Source: an uncultured Lachnospiraceae bacterium (GTDB lineage Bacteria; Bacillota; Clostridia; Lachnospirales; Lachnospiraceae). Taken from it: a DNA stretch of 20,484 bases. The position numbers were made by a program, and so were the translations under genes. Location: the NCBI GenBank assembly GCA_910578085.1, contig CAJTPM010000031.1, forward strand, positions 1 to 20,484, read 5' to 3'. The notes under the pieces are model-generated. The model searched no databases, had not been told where the DNA came from, and saw only the letters and a list, made by a program, of their open reading frames with translations. Of the stretch, positions 1 to 7,548 are shown piece by piece (position 1 is the stretch's first letter; each line of letters opens with the position of its first letter).

Positions 1-67
1 TTTGCAATCTGTAAGAATAAAGTGATTGCTGTGCAGAGAACTGCGGAAACTCAAGGCGTAGAGAGGG

Positions 68-95
68 TTGAAAAACGGTTGTTTTGCAGTATAAT
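68..95 (+). promoter_or_regulatory. Sigma-A promoter upstream of the PLP lyase gene
   Basis: A -35 box TTGAAA (68-73) and a perfect -10 box TATAAT (90-95) are separated by 16 bp. The start of transcription would fall near 102, leaving a purine-rich leader of about 80 nt before the ATG at 184. No operator is apparent. Confidence 0.6.
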
Positions 96-183
96 GAAAT
101 GAAAACAGGATATTGAAAAAGACGGCCGGCAGGGGCGTTGAATTGTCACGGCGAAAAAAGAGAAAGAGGAAAAGGAGAAAGGC

Positions 184-1350
184 ATGGAATATATTGACAG
201 AAGAAATACGAGCAGTGTGAAGTGGGACGGTTTAAAAAAAGAGTTCGGGGAGGAAGATCTTCTGGCCATGTGGGTGGCGGATATGGATTTTCCATGCCCG
301 GACTGTGTGACGGAAGCGTTGAAAAAATATGTGGAAACGCCGCTCGGATATTTCATGCCGCCCGCGTCCTATTTTGAGGCGGTGGTGCAGTGGGAACGGG
401 AACACCATGGCTATGAGATCAGACCGGAGTGGATCTGCGTGACGCCGGGGGTGGTGCCCGCTCTTCACTGGGCGGTGAGAGTGTTCAGCAATCCGGGAGA
501 GAGCGTTATGGTTTCTACGCCGGTCTACTATCCTTTCATGAGAGCTGTGGAACACTGTGGGGAGAGAAAACTGGTGAAGTGTGCGTTAAAAAGGACGGGA
601 CAGGCCTATGAGATGGATTATGAACGGATGGAGCGGGACATCGTCGCACATCATGTGACGCTCTATATTCTGTGCAATCCCCACAATCCCATCGGGCGTG
701 TCTGGACGGAGGAGGAGTTACGGCGGCTTCTTGCGCTGTGCAGGAAACACGGGGTGATGGTGATCTCAGACGAGATACACCAGGACCTTGTCAATCCGAA
801 ACTCGGCAGGAACAAAGTGACTGCGGCCACACTGGGAGATTATGAGGACATGGTGATCACCATGGCGGCGGCCAGCAAGACGTTTAATATTGCAGCCGCG
901 CAGAATTCTTTTGTGATCATACCGGATGAGGAAAACAGGAAAAAGTTCCGCACATTTATGGAAAATATGTCTGTTGGCCAGGGGAGCGCCTTCGGGTATG
1001 TGGCGGCTGAGGCCGCGCTGCGGGGCGGCGAGGACTGGCTTGCGGATGTGCTAAACGTGATTTATGGCAATTACGAGTATGTGCGGGAGCGCTTTGCAGC
1101 GGAGTGCCCGGAGGTGAAGATCAGTGACCTGGAGGGGACTTATCTGATGTGGCTGGACTTTGGCGCTTTTTTCCGGACGGAGGAGGAATTAGTAGAATTT
1201 CTGCAGAGAAAGTGTAAGATTGCAATGGACTATGGTTCCTGGTTCGGCGGGGAAGGATATGAGTGCTTTGCGCGGATGAATCTGGCGACTTCGAGAGAGA
1301 ATGTGAAGACGGCTTGTGACAGGATGATCTCACAGTTGAGAAAGAGATGA
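184..1350 (+). CDS. MalY/PatB-type PLP-dependent C-S lyase / aminotransferase
   Basis: This 388-residue protein is a fold-type I PLP enzyme of the MalY/PatB class. Family members cleave cystathionine or cysteine conjugates to pyruvate, ammonia and a thiol in the cytoplasm. The N-terminal substrate-loop block (MWVADMDFPCP, residues 29-39), the CNPHNPIGRVW block (164-174), the SDEIHQDL block with the cofactor-binding Asp (D196) and the Schiff-base lysine K232 in SKTFN are all present. Length matches the family. The ATG is preceded by AAAGGAGAAAGG with good spacing. It appears to be a single-gene unit with its own promoter, and a terminator lies at 1524-1565. The exact substrate (cystathionine, cysteine S-conjugate or another amino acid) cannot be told from sequence, so no gene symbol is given. 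Confidence 0.9.
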   Translation: MEYIDRRNTSSVKWDGLKKEFGEEDLLAMWVADMDFPCPDCVTEALKKYVETPLGYFMPPASYFEAVVQWEREHHGYEIRPEWICVTPGVVPALHWAVRVFSNPGESVMVSTPVYYPFMRAVEHCGERKLVKCALKRTGQAYEMDYERMERDIVAHHVTLYILCNPHNPIGRVWTEEELRRLLALCRKHGVMVISDEIHQDLVNPKLGRNKVTAATLGDYEDMVITMAAASKTFNIAAAQNSFVIIPDEENRKKFRTFMENMSVGQGSAFGYVAAEAALRGGEDWLADVLNVIYGNYEYVRERFAAECPEVKISDLEGTYLMWLDFGAFFRTEEELVEFLQRKCKIAMDYGSWFGGEGYECFARMNLATSRENVKTACDRMISQLRKR

Positions 1351-1400
1351 GTGTCCGGCGAAACCGTGGATACGGAAGTTACAAAGAAGGAGGGAGCCCG

Positions 1401-1517
1401 GTGAGAGCGTGTGATTTCGATGCAGTACAGGATGCAGGCATCGGCGGGAACGACAGCACATGCGGGCGGCATCTTACGCAGGAAAATATGCAACATAAGC
1501 AGAGGGATATTGTATAA
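1401..1517 (+). CDS. Doubtful small ORF (38 codons) with strong RBS
   Basis: A GTG codon at 1401 follows a perfect AAGGAGG (1387-1393) at 7-nt spacing and opens a 38-codon frame that ends in TAA just before the terminator. The product, beginning MRACDFDAVQDAG, has no signal or membrane segment and I do not recognise it. Its middle (GIGGNDSTCG) loosely recalls the C-terminal end of GH2 beta-galactosidases, so it could be a scrap of such a gene. It may equally be chance. Support is the ribosome binding site and its position before the terminator only. Confidence 0.25.
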   Translation: MRACDFDAVQDAGIGGNDSTCGRHLTQENMQHKQRDIV

Positions 1518-1523
1518 AAAGCG

Positions 1524-1565
1524 GGCAGCGGTTACACTGTGAAAAGTAACGGCTGCCTCTTTTTG
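1524..1565 (+). terminator. Rho-independent terminator
   Basis: A 12-position stem (1524-1535 with 1546-1557) has a single G-G mismatch and a 10-nt loop, and is followed by a T-rich run (1558-1565). It ends the unit that begins at 68 and separates it from the LytTR cassette. Confidence 0.8.
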
Positions 1566-1639
1566 TGTGCGACAGTCGGAAATGGCAGCTTTTCTATCTG
1601 ATTGCGCAGAGAATACAGGATCAGGGAAGGAAAACAGGT

Positions 1640-2083
1640 TTGAAGATCAATATCATAGAGAACGCACAATATGAAGAACTTGAAGTGATGATCCACTGTG
1701 GCCGGCTGACGGAGGAAGTGAAGAAGCTGATTACACTGCTTCGGGTGATGGATTTAAAACTGACCGGCAGCAGGGCGGGGGAGACCTATATACTGGATGC
1801 GGAAAAAGTGCTGTATATCGATACAGTGGACCGCAGGACTTTCTTTTATCTGGAAAAGGAAGTCTATGAATCCGCGCTGAGGCTGTATGAGCTGGAAGAA
1901 AAACTGGCTGTGTTGGATTTCATGAGGGCGAATAAATCCTGTATCGTAAATTTTCGCAAGATCAGGGCATTGAAAGCGGATCTGGGCGGCAGGCTGCTTC
2001 TGACCATGGAAAACGGCGAAAAACTGTATGTGTCCAGGCAGTACGCCGCAGAGTTTAAAAAGAAACTGGAGGGGGCTTTATGA
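1640..2083 (+). CDS. LytTR-family DNA-binding regulator
   Basis: This is a 147-residue, receiver-less LytTR regulator of the type paired with DUF3021 proteins. The LytTR domain spans about residues 48-145 and includes the typical segment MRANKSCIVNFRKIRAL (95-111), which helps form the DNA-contacting beta domain. The frame stays open back to about 1565, inside the preceding terminator. I place the start at TTG 1640, because AGGGAAGG (1623-1630) lies 9 nt upstream and homologues normally begin MKI-(I/N). The stop overlaps the ATG of the DUF3021 gene by 4 nt, which implies translational coupling. In known pairs of this kind the regulator controls its own operon and nearby exporter genes, with the membrane partner holding it in check. 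Here that role is inferred. Confidence 0.88.
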   Translation: MKINIIENAQYEELEVMIHCGRLTEEVKKLITLLRVMDLKLTGSRAGETYILDAEKVLYIDTVDRRTFFYLEKEVYESALRLYELEEKLAVLDFMRANKSCIVNFRKIRALKADLGGRLLLTMENGEKLYVSRQYAAEFKKKLEGAL

Positions 2084-2649
2084 GACATTCCTTTATCAGA
2101 GAGACCATGTATATTTTTGCCTTCGATATGCTGATACTGATCGTTTTGGCGTACTTCATCGGGGAGGAGGCCAGAGAGATCTCTACCATGTTCCGTCTGG
2201 GAAGCGAGGGGCTGGCCCTTGAGACGATGGTGCAGTACTTTCTCAGTGCGGCGGTCATTGCAGGGTGGAAGAACTTTTTCTCTTCCCGCAGGATTTTTAA
2301 AAAGATGATGGTTTTGTGGAGAACCGTGGGGATGGTGTTTGCGGTGGCCGTGTCTATGGTATGTTTTGTCGCTGTCTGCGGCTGGTTTCCGATCGACAGC
2401 GTGGAAGGCTGGATCGGGTTTGTGGTGAGCTTTATCGTATGTTTTGTGGTGAGTGCAGGCTGTATGGTCTATCGGACGAACAGGGAGAGCCGGAAATATG
2501 AAGTCTTATTACAGAGATACCAGAGCAGCCGGAGCGGGGAGAGCATGGAAAGGAAAGAAAGCGGCCGGAGTGAGAAGAATGCAGAAGAACGGCAAAGCGG
2601 CAAAAACCGGGAGGATGCCGAAACTCGGCAGAGTGCTCAGAGCAGATAG
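2080..2649 (+). CDS. DUF3021-family membrane protein
   Basis: This 189-residue protein has four predicted membrane helices (about residues 10-28, 46-63, 80-103 and 109-131), the architecture of DUF3021. It overlaps the upstream LytTR gene (ATGA junction), and the LytTR-DUF3021 pairing is a recognised arrangement in Firmicutes. The likely role is a membrane partner that regulates the LytTR protein. After the last helix, a highly charged tail (about 149-189) rich in Arg, Glu, Ser, Lys and Gln extends past the usual family end. It carries loose repeats such as ERQSGK and TRQSAQ, looks disordered, and could be a cytoplasmic docking segment or an untidy 3' extension. No catalytic residues are visible. 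Confidence 0.8.
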   Translation: MRHSFIRETMYIFAFDMLILIVLAYFIGEEAREISTMFRLGSEGLALETMVQYFLSAAVIAGWKNFFSSRRIFKKMMVLWRTVGMVFAVAVSMVCFVAVCGWFPIDSVEGWIGFVVSFIVCFVVSAGCMVYRTNRESRKYEVLLQRYQSSRSGESMERKESGRSEKNAEERQSGKNREDAETRQSAQSR

Positions 2650-2743
2650 AACTCAAGGATACAGTGAATTCGAAAAAGTGCAAAGTATTTAAAGAATACT
2701 GAAACAAAAAAATAAGGGCGATGTCAGAAAGGCAGGATGAAAG

Positions 2744-3601
2744 ATGACACAGGAAAACAAAGCGATCCGGCTGGAACGGATCCATAAAGCGTTCGGGGAA
2801 AAGCAGGTGTTAAAAGAGCTCTCTTTTTCGGTGGAGGAGGGAGAAATATTCGGACTGCTCGGTCCCAGCGGCGCGGGGAAAACCACATTGATCCGGATCA
2901 TGACCGGGCAGCTCAACTTTGAGGGCAGGGCGGAGATTTTGGGGAAGAGCAGCGCCTGTCAGGAGCGGGAGCGGTATGAGGAGATCGGCATTGTGACGGA
3001 TAGCTGCGGGCTCTATGAAAGGCTGTCCTGTCTGGAAAATCTGAAAATATTTACTATCGTAAAGGGGGTTTCAAAAAAACGCATAGAGGAAGTGCTGCGG
3101 GAGGTCCTGCTGTGGGAGGACAGGAATGTCAGGGTAAACCGTCTCTCCAAAGGCATGCGACAGCGCCTGCTGATCGCGCGGGCCATATTGCACCGCCCGA
3201 AACTTTTGTTTCTGGATGAGCCCACAAGCGGGTTGGATCCCACCACGGCGCAGGCAGTACATATTCTGTTGGAAGATCTGAGAAAAAAGGGCATGACGAT
3301 CTTTCTGACGACACACAATATGAGCGAGGCGCAGAGGCTTTGCAGGCATATTGTATTGCTGTACGAGGGGAATATTGTGGAGAGGGGGACGCCGGAGGAG
3401 ATCTGTCTGCGGCACGACCATGCGCGGCGGATATGGGTCACTCTGACGGAGGGCGGCAGGGAAGAACTGGAATATTCGGCGCAGGGGGCGGATACTCTGT
3501 GTAATTATTTAAAGGAAGGGAAGGCCAGAGCGGTTCACACATCGGAGCCGGATCTGGAAGAAGTTTTTCGCCTTCTGACGGGAAAGGAGCTGGGAGTATG
3601 A
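2744..3601 (+). CDS. ABC transporter ATP-binding protein (exporter type)
   Basis: This 285-residue protein is the ATPase of an ABC-2-type exporter. Walker A GPSGAGKT lies at residues 40-47, the signature is LSKGM (134-138, a variant of LSGGQ), Walker B is LLFLDE (154-159) and the switch His is H191. The Q-loop region reads IGIVTDS, without the usual Gln. The C-terminal extension (about 220-285) is typical of ABC-2 ATPases. The gene follows the LytTR-DUF3021 pair after a 94-nt gap, and its last 4 nt overlap the permease start. Substrate is unknown. Antimicrobial peptides, lipids or small toxic compounds are typical for this class, but nothing here decides between them. Confidence 0.93.
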   Translation: MTQENKAIRLERIHKAFGEKQVLKELSFSVEEGEIFGLLGPSGAGKTTLIRIMTGQLNFEGRAEILGKSSACQERERYEEIGIVTDSCGLYERLSCLENLKIFTIVKGVSKKRIEEVLREVLLWEDRNVRVNRLSKGMRQRLLIARAILHRPKLLFLDEPTSGLDPTTAQAVHILLEDLRKKGMTIFLTTHNMSEAQRLCRHIVLLYEGNIVERGTPEEICLRHDHARRIWVTLTEGGREELEYSAQGADTLCNYLKEGKARAVHTSEPDLEEVFRLLTGKELGV

Positions 3602-4302
3602 TACGAATGCGGAATGTGCGGGCGGTGTTTGTGAAGCAGGTGTGGGACACGTTAAAAAATTTACAGGTGCTGGTGTTGTTTATTGTCTATCCGGTGGTGA
3701 CGTTTGTGATGATACAGGCCATGGGGGCGCAGGTTGGGGACAGATACTTTTTCCTGTCCATGTTTGCGGTGATGCACTGTGTGTTTACGCCGATGGTGAG
3801 CACGGCGGCAGCCGTCTCGGAGGAAAAAGAAAAAAATACGCTGCGGATATTGATTTTGTCCGGCGTGAAGCCTGTGGAATATCTGCTCAGCATCGCTCTC
3901 TTTATCTGGATCGCCACACAGGTTACAGGGTTTGCCTTTATCGCCATGGGAAACTGCAGTTTCAGGCAGGGAGCGGTACTGTTCGTTCTCTTCACAGCGG
4001 GCTGTCTTCCATCCACTCTTCTCGGGCTGTGCATCGGCCTGCAGGCGCGGAACATGGCTGGAGCCAATGCCGTTGCCGTGCCGGTGGGTATGGTGTTTGC
4101 CTTTCTTCCCATGCTGGCTTTTTTCAACGAAACTATCGAGAAGGCGGCGAGATTTATCTACAGCTATCAGATCGGGGAAGCGATCAGGGAAGTGGGGGCA
4201 GGGGAGGAGGCTTTGGCGAAAGGATCTGTCATCGCCATGGTTTATCTGGTGCTGTTCTCCGGGTTGTTTTGGTGGATCTTTCGGAGGAGGAGATGGGAGT
4301 GA
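3598..4302 (+). CDS. ABC-2-type transporter permease
   Basis: This 234-residue integral membrane protein pairs with the ATPase just upstream; the ATGA overlap implies coupled translation. About six hydrophobic helices can be picked out, the first at about residues 20-40, and others cover the segments around VMHCVFTPMVST, YLLSIALFIWIATQV, VLFVLFTAGCLPSTLLG, VAVPVGMVFAFLPML and VIAMVYLVLFSGLFW. The SEEKEKNTLRIL segment (about 74-85) is characteristic of ABC-2 permeases. The protein is shorter than many of the class, but it is one half of a plausible homodimer. It ends the LytTR-controlled cassette. Confidence 0.88.
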   Translation: MIRMRNVRAVFVKQVWDTLKNLQVLVLFIVYPVVTFVMIQAMGAQVGDRYFFLSMFAVMHCVFTPMVSTAAAVSEEKEKNTLRILILSGVKPVEYLLSIALFIWIATQVTGFAFIAMGNCSFRQGAVLFVLFTAGCLPSTLLGLCIGLQARNMAGANAVAVPVGMVFAFLPMLAFFNETIEKAARFIYSYQIGEAIREVGAGEEALAKGSVIAMVYLVLFSGLFWWIFRRRRWE

Positions 4303-4308
4303 GAGAAC

Positions 4309-4458
4309 TCACTCAATCACTCCATAGAGCCAGGCATTCAATATATTCTGGGGCGCATCATAATAGAAGCTGCTGTTAAAGTCTTCGATCTCTATGTAGT
4401 CAATCAAACTGCACGTGAAAAATAAATCATTTTCTTTTTGTGGTTCGCGGCCGGTCAT
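4309..4458 (-). pseudogene. 49-codon minus-strand ORF, probably an internally deleted gene remnant
   Basis: On the minus strand an ATG at 4458 is preceded by AGGAGGTTT (4474-4466) and opens 49 codons to a TGA at 4309-4311. The product starts MTGREPQKENDLFFTCSLID and ends SSFYYDAPQNILNAWLYG-VIE. From memory, both ends look like the two termini of a longer Lachnospiraceae family of unknown function (about 130-150 residues), joined with the middle missing. I cannot confirm this without a search. It is the only gene-like element on the minus strand, convergent with the permease gene and divergent from the Mrr-like gene. If the resemblance fails, it is an ordinary orphan small ORF with a good RBS. 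Confidence 0.4.
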
Positions 4459-4551
4459 TATTTTGAAACCTCCTTACCTGATACAAATTCCAGACATTTT
4501 AATGCTTCCGGGGAGTAAAAATTCAGGCTTTTTTATTACGGCGGAAAAGCG

Positions 4552-4557
4552 TATAAT
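4552..4557 (+). promoter_or_regulatory. -10 box very close to the Mrr-like start codon
   Basis: A perfect TATAAT lies at 4552-4557, only 6 nt before the ATG at 4564. There is no convincing -35 box at 16-18 bp upstream, where the DNA is T-rich, and no Shine-Dalgarno between the box and the ATG. If used, transcription would start at or within a base or two of the ATG, giving a leaderless mRNA. Confidence 0.4.
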
Positions 4558-4563
4558 ATCCTC

Positions 4564-5025
4564 ATGAATACAAAAATATATATCATCATCACAGTTGCAA
4601 TCATTATCTTTTTCCTGCTTGTATGGTTTCTCATATCCCACAGCAGAAAAAGGCGTACCTGCGGGAAGGACTTCGACCTGTTGGACGGCCATGAGTTTGA
4701 GTATTACTGTGCGGATCTGCTGCGGAAGCGGGGCTTTCAGGAGGTGGAAGTCACAAGGGGCAGCGGAGATTACGGCATCGATATTCTGGCGGAGCGGGAC
4801 GGCGTCACCTATGCGATCCAGTGCAAATGTTACGGGGACAGCGTCGGCGTGAAGGCGGTGCAGGAAGCCTACGCCGGGCGGGACTACTATGACTGTATGG
4901 TGGGGGCAGTGCTGACGAACCAGTACTTTACGGGACCCGCGGTGGAGGCCGCGAAGAAGTTAAAGATCCTGCTGTGGGACAGGGGGTATCTGGAGAGCAT
5001 GGCTGAGGAGAGTTCCCTTTATTGA
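4564..5025 (+). CDS. Membrane-anchored Mrr-like restriction-endonuclease-fold protein
   Basis: This 153-residue protein has one N-terminal membrane helix (about 5-24), a basic SRKRR stop-transfer segment, and then a PD-(D/E)XK domain of the Mrr/DUF2034 type. E44 in EFEYYC, the block GSGDYGIDIL (67-75) with catalytic Asp D73, and QCK (86-88) with K88 match the Mrr core. The product is therefore expected to cleave or bind DNA at the inner face of the membrane. Mrr proteins often target modified DNA, but small membrane-anchored versions lack a specificity domain and their role is not settled. The start has no ribosome binding site, and no other in-frame ATG precedes the catalytic core, so the ATG at 4564 is favoured. 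The stop codon lies inside the -35 box of the next operon. Confidence 0.85.
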   Translation: MNTKIYIIITVAIIIFFLLVWFLISHSRKRRTCGKDFDLLDGHEFEYYCADLLRKRGFQEVEVTRGSGDYGIDILAERDGVTYAIQCKCYGDSVGVKAVQEAYAGRDYYDCMVGAVLTNQYFTGPAVEAAKKLKILLWDRGYLESMAEESSLY

Positions 5026-5050
5026 AACAGAGATTGATATGGATTATAAT
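5022..5050 (+). promoter_or_regulatory. Sigma-A promoter of the two-component/pseudo-ATPase operon
   Basis: TTGAAA (5022-5027) and TATAAT (5045-5050) are 17 bp apart, close to consensus. The -35 box overlaps the stop codon of the Mrr-like gene. The start would be near 5057, giving a leader of about 40 nt. A strong, unadorned promoter suggests the sensor operon is expressed steadily. Confidence 0.72.
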
Positions 5051-5099
5051 AAGCGCATCACTGCATTGCGGATTTTAAAGAGGCGGAGAGGAAAGATTG

Positions 5100-6674
5100 A
5101 TGTATACGGCGATTATCGTGGACGATGAAGTAAAGATTTGCCAGCTGATCAGATGTCTCGGAAACTGGGAGGAGTTCGGGATCAGGATCGTTGATGTCTG
5201 TCAGGACGGGGAGTCAGCATATGATGCCATTGTGAAGAAAAGGCCGGACATTGTGCTGACGGATATCCGCATGCCGGTTTATGACGGGCTGGAGATTTTA
5301 AAGAAGGCGCGGGAACAGGGACTGGACAGTTCTTTCATCATTATCAGTGGCTATCGGGAGTTTGAGTACGCGAAGCTGGCGATTCAGTATGGGGTAGTTG
5401 ACTTTCTGGTAAAACCTGTGAACGGGGAGGATTTGAACCTGGCGTTAAAGAGATCAGTGGAGGAGATCAATGAGCGCAGGCAGTTTTTAAACATGGGTGA
5501 GATGATCTCCGACAATGAAAGGAACGTAAAGGAAAGTTTTCTGGCGCAGTTGGCAGATGAAAAGGAATATGATGGAGGAACTGTTGGCGGGGAGGTCGGG
5601 AAAGTCGGCCCGCTGTTCAAAGAAAATATTTTTCAGGCGGTAATTATAAAGACGAATAAGACGGCGCTCAACATGGCAAAATCGAAATTTTCGGAGGAGG
5701 TTTTGCGCTATCTGGAGGAAATGCTCCGCGCGGGGGAATCCGTGGCTGTGGCGAAGGAGGATGGCGTCTACCTTCTTCTGAACTACAGAGCGGAGGACTA
5801 TGAGAATGTGCTGTTTCAGCTGCGGGAAGTTATAAAAAGGATGAAGCGCGAGAGCGATATATATGGACAGTTTGCCATGACGATCGCACTGGGAAAGCAG
5901 GTGGGTGATATCGGCGGGATGCGGGAGTCCATTTTGACGGCGCGGGCTGCATGGCAGCAGAGAATGCTGTTTCACAATAATGAAATGATTGCTTACGACA
6001 GACTTAAGATGGATGCGGAAGCTTTTTCCATGTGGGACGACAGGGAGTGGAGCGGATTTTGCGAGGCGTTGGAGAGCTGCGACCAGAATCGTATTTCCGT
6101 ATTTTTAAACGGATGCCGGAAGAAGGTGCAGGAGATCAGGAATCTTTCGCTGGAGAGCCTTTTTGAGCAGATCAGAAAGATCACGATGGAAATAGAGTAC
6201 AAGACATCAGGGGAGGAGCGGATAGACATAAACAGGAGGGCGGAGACCGTGATGGAGGAACTCCGGTGCTGTGACTCGCCGGAAGAACTGTTCATGCATG
6301 TGAATATGTATGCGAGCCGTTCGGTCAGGGAATATTATGACAGGAAGATAGCCATGAAGAAGCTGCCAATCCTGAAGGCGGAAGAATTTCTGTCCAAAAA
6401 TTATATGAAGGAGATCAGCCTGGAGGATATGGCGTCTCTGGTGGATTTAAGCCCCGCGTATTTCTCCAAACTGTTTAAATCTGTGGAGGGCGTAAACTAT
6501 ATAGATTATCTGACGCAGGTGAGGATGGACAGGGCAAAGGAACTTCTGAAAAATACAGACAAGCCCATCAATGCCATTGCACTGGAAACCGGCTATGTGA
6601 ATGAAAAATATTTCAGAAAACTGTTTAAAAAAATGGTTGGGATCAAGCCGAGCGAATACAGGAAACTGAATTAG
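5100..6674 (+). CDS. YesN-type response regulator, receiver plus AraC HTH
   Basis: This response regulator has 524 residues. The N-terminal receiver domain (about 1-120) has the acidic pair D8/D9, phosphoacceptor D55 in TDIRMP and conserved K105 in LVKP. A long middle region (about 125-415) is typical of YesN proteins. The C-terminal AraC-type double helix-turn-helix (about 421-524) ends in a standard KYFRKLFKKMVGIKPSEYRK block. A TTG lies directly before the ATG at 5100; the ATG with AGAGG 8 nt upstream is preferred. The kinase gene follows after 15 nt. YesN regulators usually activate neighbouring carbohydrate-uptake operons, so the importer operon starting at 9066 is the expected target. 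Confidence 0.93.
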   Translation: MYTAIIVDDEVKICQLIRCLGNWEEFGIRIVDVCQDGESAYDAIVKKRPDIVLTDIRMPVYDGLEILKKAREQGLDSSFIIISGYREFEYAKLAIQYGVVDFLVKPVNGEDLNLALKRSVEEINERRQFLNMGEMISDNERNVKESFLAQLADEKEYDGGTVGGEVGKVGPLFKENIFQAVIIKTNKTALNMAKSKFSEEVLRYLEEMLRAGESVAVAKEDGVYLLLNYRAEDYENVLFQLREVIKRMKRESDIYGQFAMTIALGKQVGDIGGMRESILTARAAWQQRMLFHNNEMIAYDRLKMDAEAFSMWDDREWSGFCEALESCDQNRISVFLNGCRKKVQEIRNLSLESLFEQIRKITMEIEYKTSGEERIDINRRAETVMEELRCCDSPEELFMHVNMYASRSVREYYDRKIAMKKLPILKAEEFLSKNYMKEISLEDMASLVDLSPAYFSKLFKSVEGVNYIDYLTQVRMDRAKELLKNTDKPINAIALETGYVNEKYFRKLFKKMVGIKPSEYRKLN

Positions 6675-6689
6675 ACGACGGGGATAAGT

Positions 6690-7517
6690 ATGGAAAGCTG
6701 GAATATCGCAGTGATGGCGGCAATGATCTGCATATATGTGGCGACACTTGCCGGATTTCGGATCTATCTGAAAAAATATCGGGAAAAAGAAAGACAGTTG
6801 TGGGAAAAAGAGAAGACGCAGATACAGGAAGAATTTATGTCCAGTGTGTTGAGCAGGCAGATGCAGTATGACGCGTTGCAAAGCCAGATCAATCCGCATT
6901 TTCTGTATAATACGTTAGACTCTATCCGGGGTGAGGCGATGATGGCGGGAAACGGCACGATCGCCGACATGACGGAGCATCTTTCCCGTTTTTTCCGTTA
7001 CTGCATATCCAATCAGGGAAACATTGTGACGATTCGGGATGAGATCAACAATACCTTTGACTATTTTTACATTCAGAAGTACCGTTTCGGCAACAAGTTC
7101 AGGCTGGAGACAAGCATTGAGGAGACGTGCTACAACAATAAAATACCGAAGATGACGCTGCAGCCCATCGTGGAAAATGCGATCTTCCACGGTCTGGAGA
7201 GAAAGAAGGAGGGCGGAACGGTACATATAACGATATTTGAGACGGAGAAAAATGTAAAGATAACGGTTTCCGACGACGGCGTGGGCATTGAGGAAGAGAC
7301 TCTGCGGCGGATGAACGTCAATCTGCGGAATATGGAGAGCGGGCCGGTACTTTCATCTCCTGACGGGAAAAAGACAGGGATCGCCCTGCAGAACGTCAAC
7401 GAGAGGATCAGGCTGTGCTACGGGAGGGATTACGGGATAACCCTCCGGTCCACCAAATATCTGGGGACTGATGTGATCATAGTGATACCGAAGGAGAAAG
7501 AGGAGGAGAGGTTCTGA
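6690..7517 (+). CDS. Short YesM-type sensor histidine kinase lacking an extracellular sensor
   Basis: This 275-residue protein has one membrane helix (about 5-24), a short coiled linker (about 28-60), and the His_kinase (PF06580) block QSQINPHFLYNTL with phosphoacceptor H70. The ATPase lobe has an N-box (VENAIFHG, N163), DDGVGI (195-200) and GIALQNVNERI (230-240). All catalytic motifs are intact. Ordinary YesM kinases are near 580 residues with two membrane helices around a large extracellular sensing domain. Here that whole part is absent, and only a few residues could lie outside the cell. Sensing must therefore come from a partner protein, a short membrane signal or the cytoplasm. It is co-transcribed with the regulator upstream and the RbsA-like pseudo-ATPase downstream. 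Confidence 0.92.
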   Translation: MESWNIAVMAAMICIYVATLAGFRIYLKKYREKERQLWEKEKTQIQEEFMSSVLSRQMQYDALQSQINPHFLYNTLDSIRGEAMMAGNGTIADMTEHLSRFFRYCISNQGNIVTIRDEINNTFDYFYIQKYRFGNKFRLETSIEETCYNNKIPKMTLQPIVENAIFHGLERKKEGGTVHITIFETEKNVKITVSDDGVGIEEETLRRMNVNLRNMESGPVLSSPDGKKTGIALQNVNERIRLCYGRDYGITLRSTKYLGTDVIIVIPKEKEEERF

Positions 7518-7548
7518 CGTTTGCTGAAAAGGATATGGGATCAGAGAA

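Noticed and set aside
2684..2700. AGTATT/AATACT inverted repeat before the ABC ATPase gene
   Set aside because: Six A/T-rich base pairs with a 5-nt loop and no T-run are too weak to call a terminator or operator.
3642..4379. 245-codon + frame overlapping the permease
   Set aside because: The product is Gly/Arg/Cys/His-rich and low-quality, and the permease in the other frame has clear membrane helices and a coupled start.
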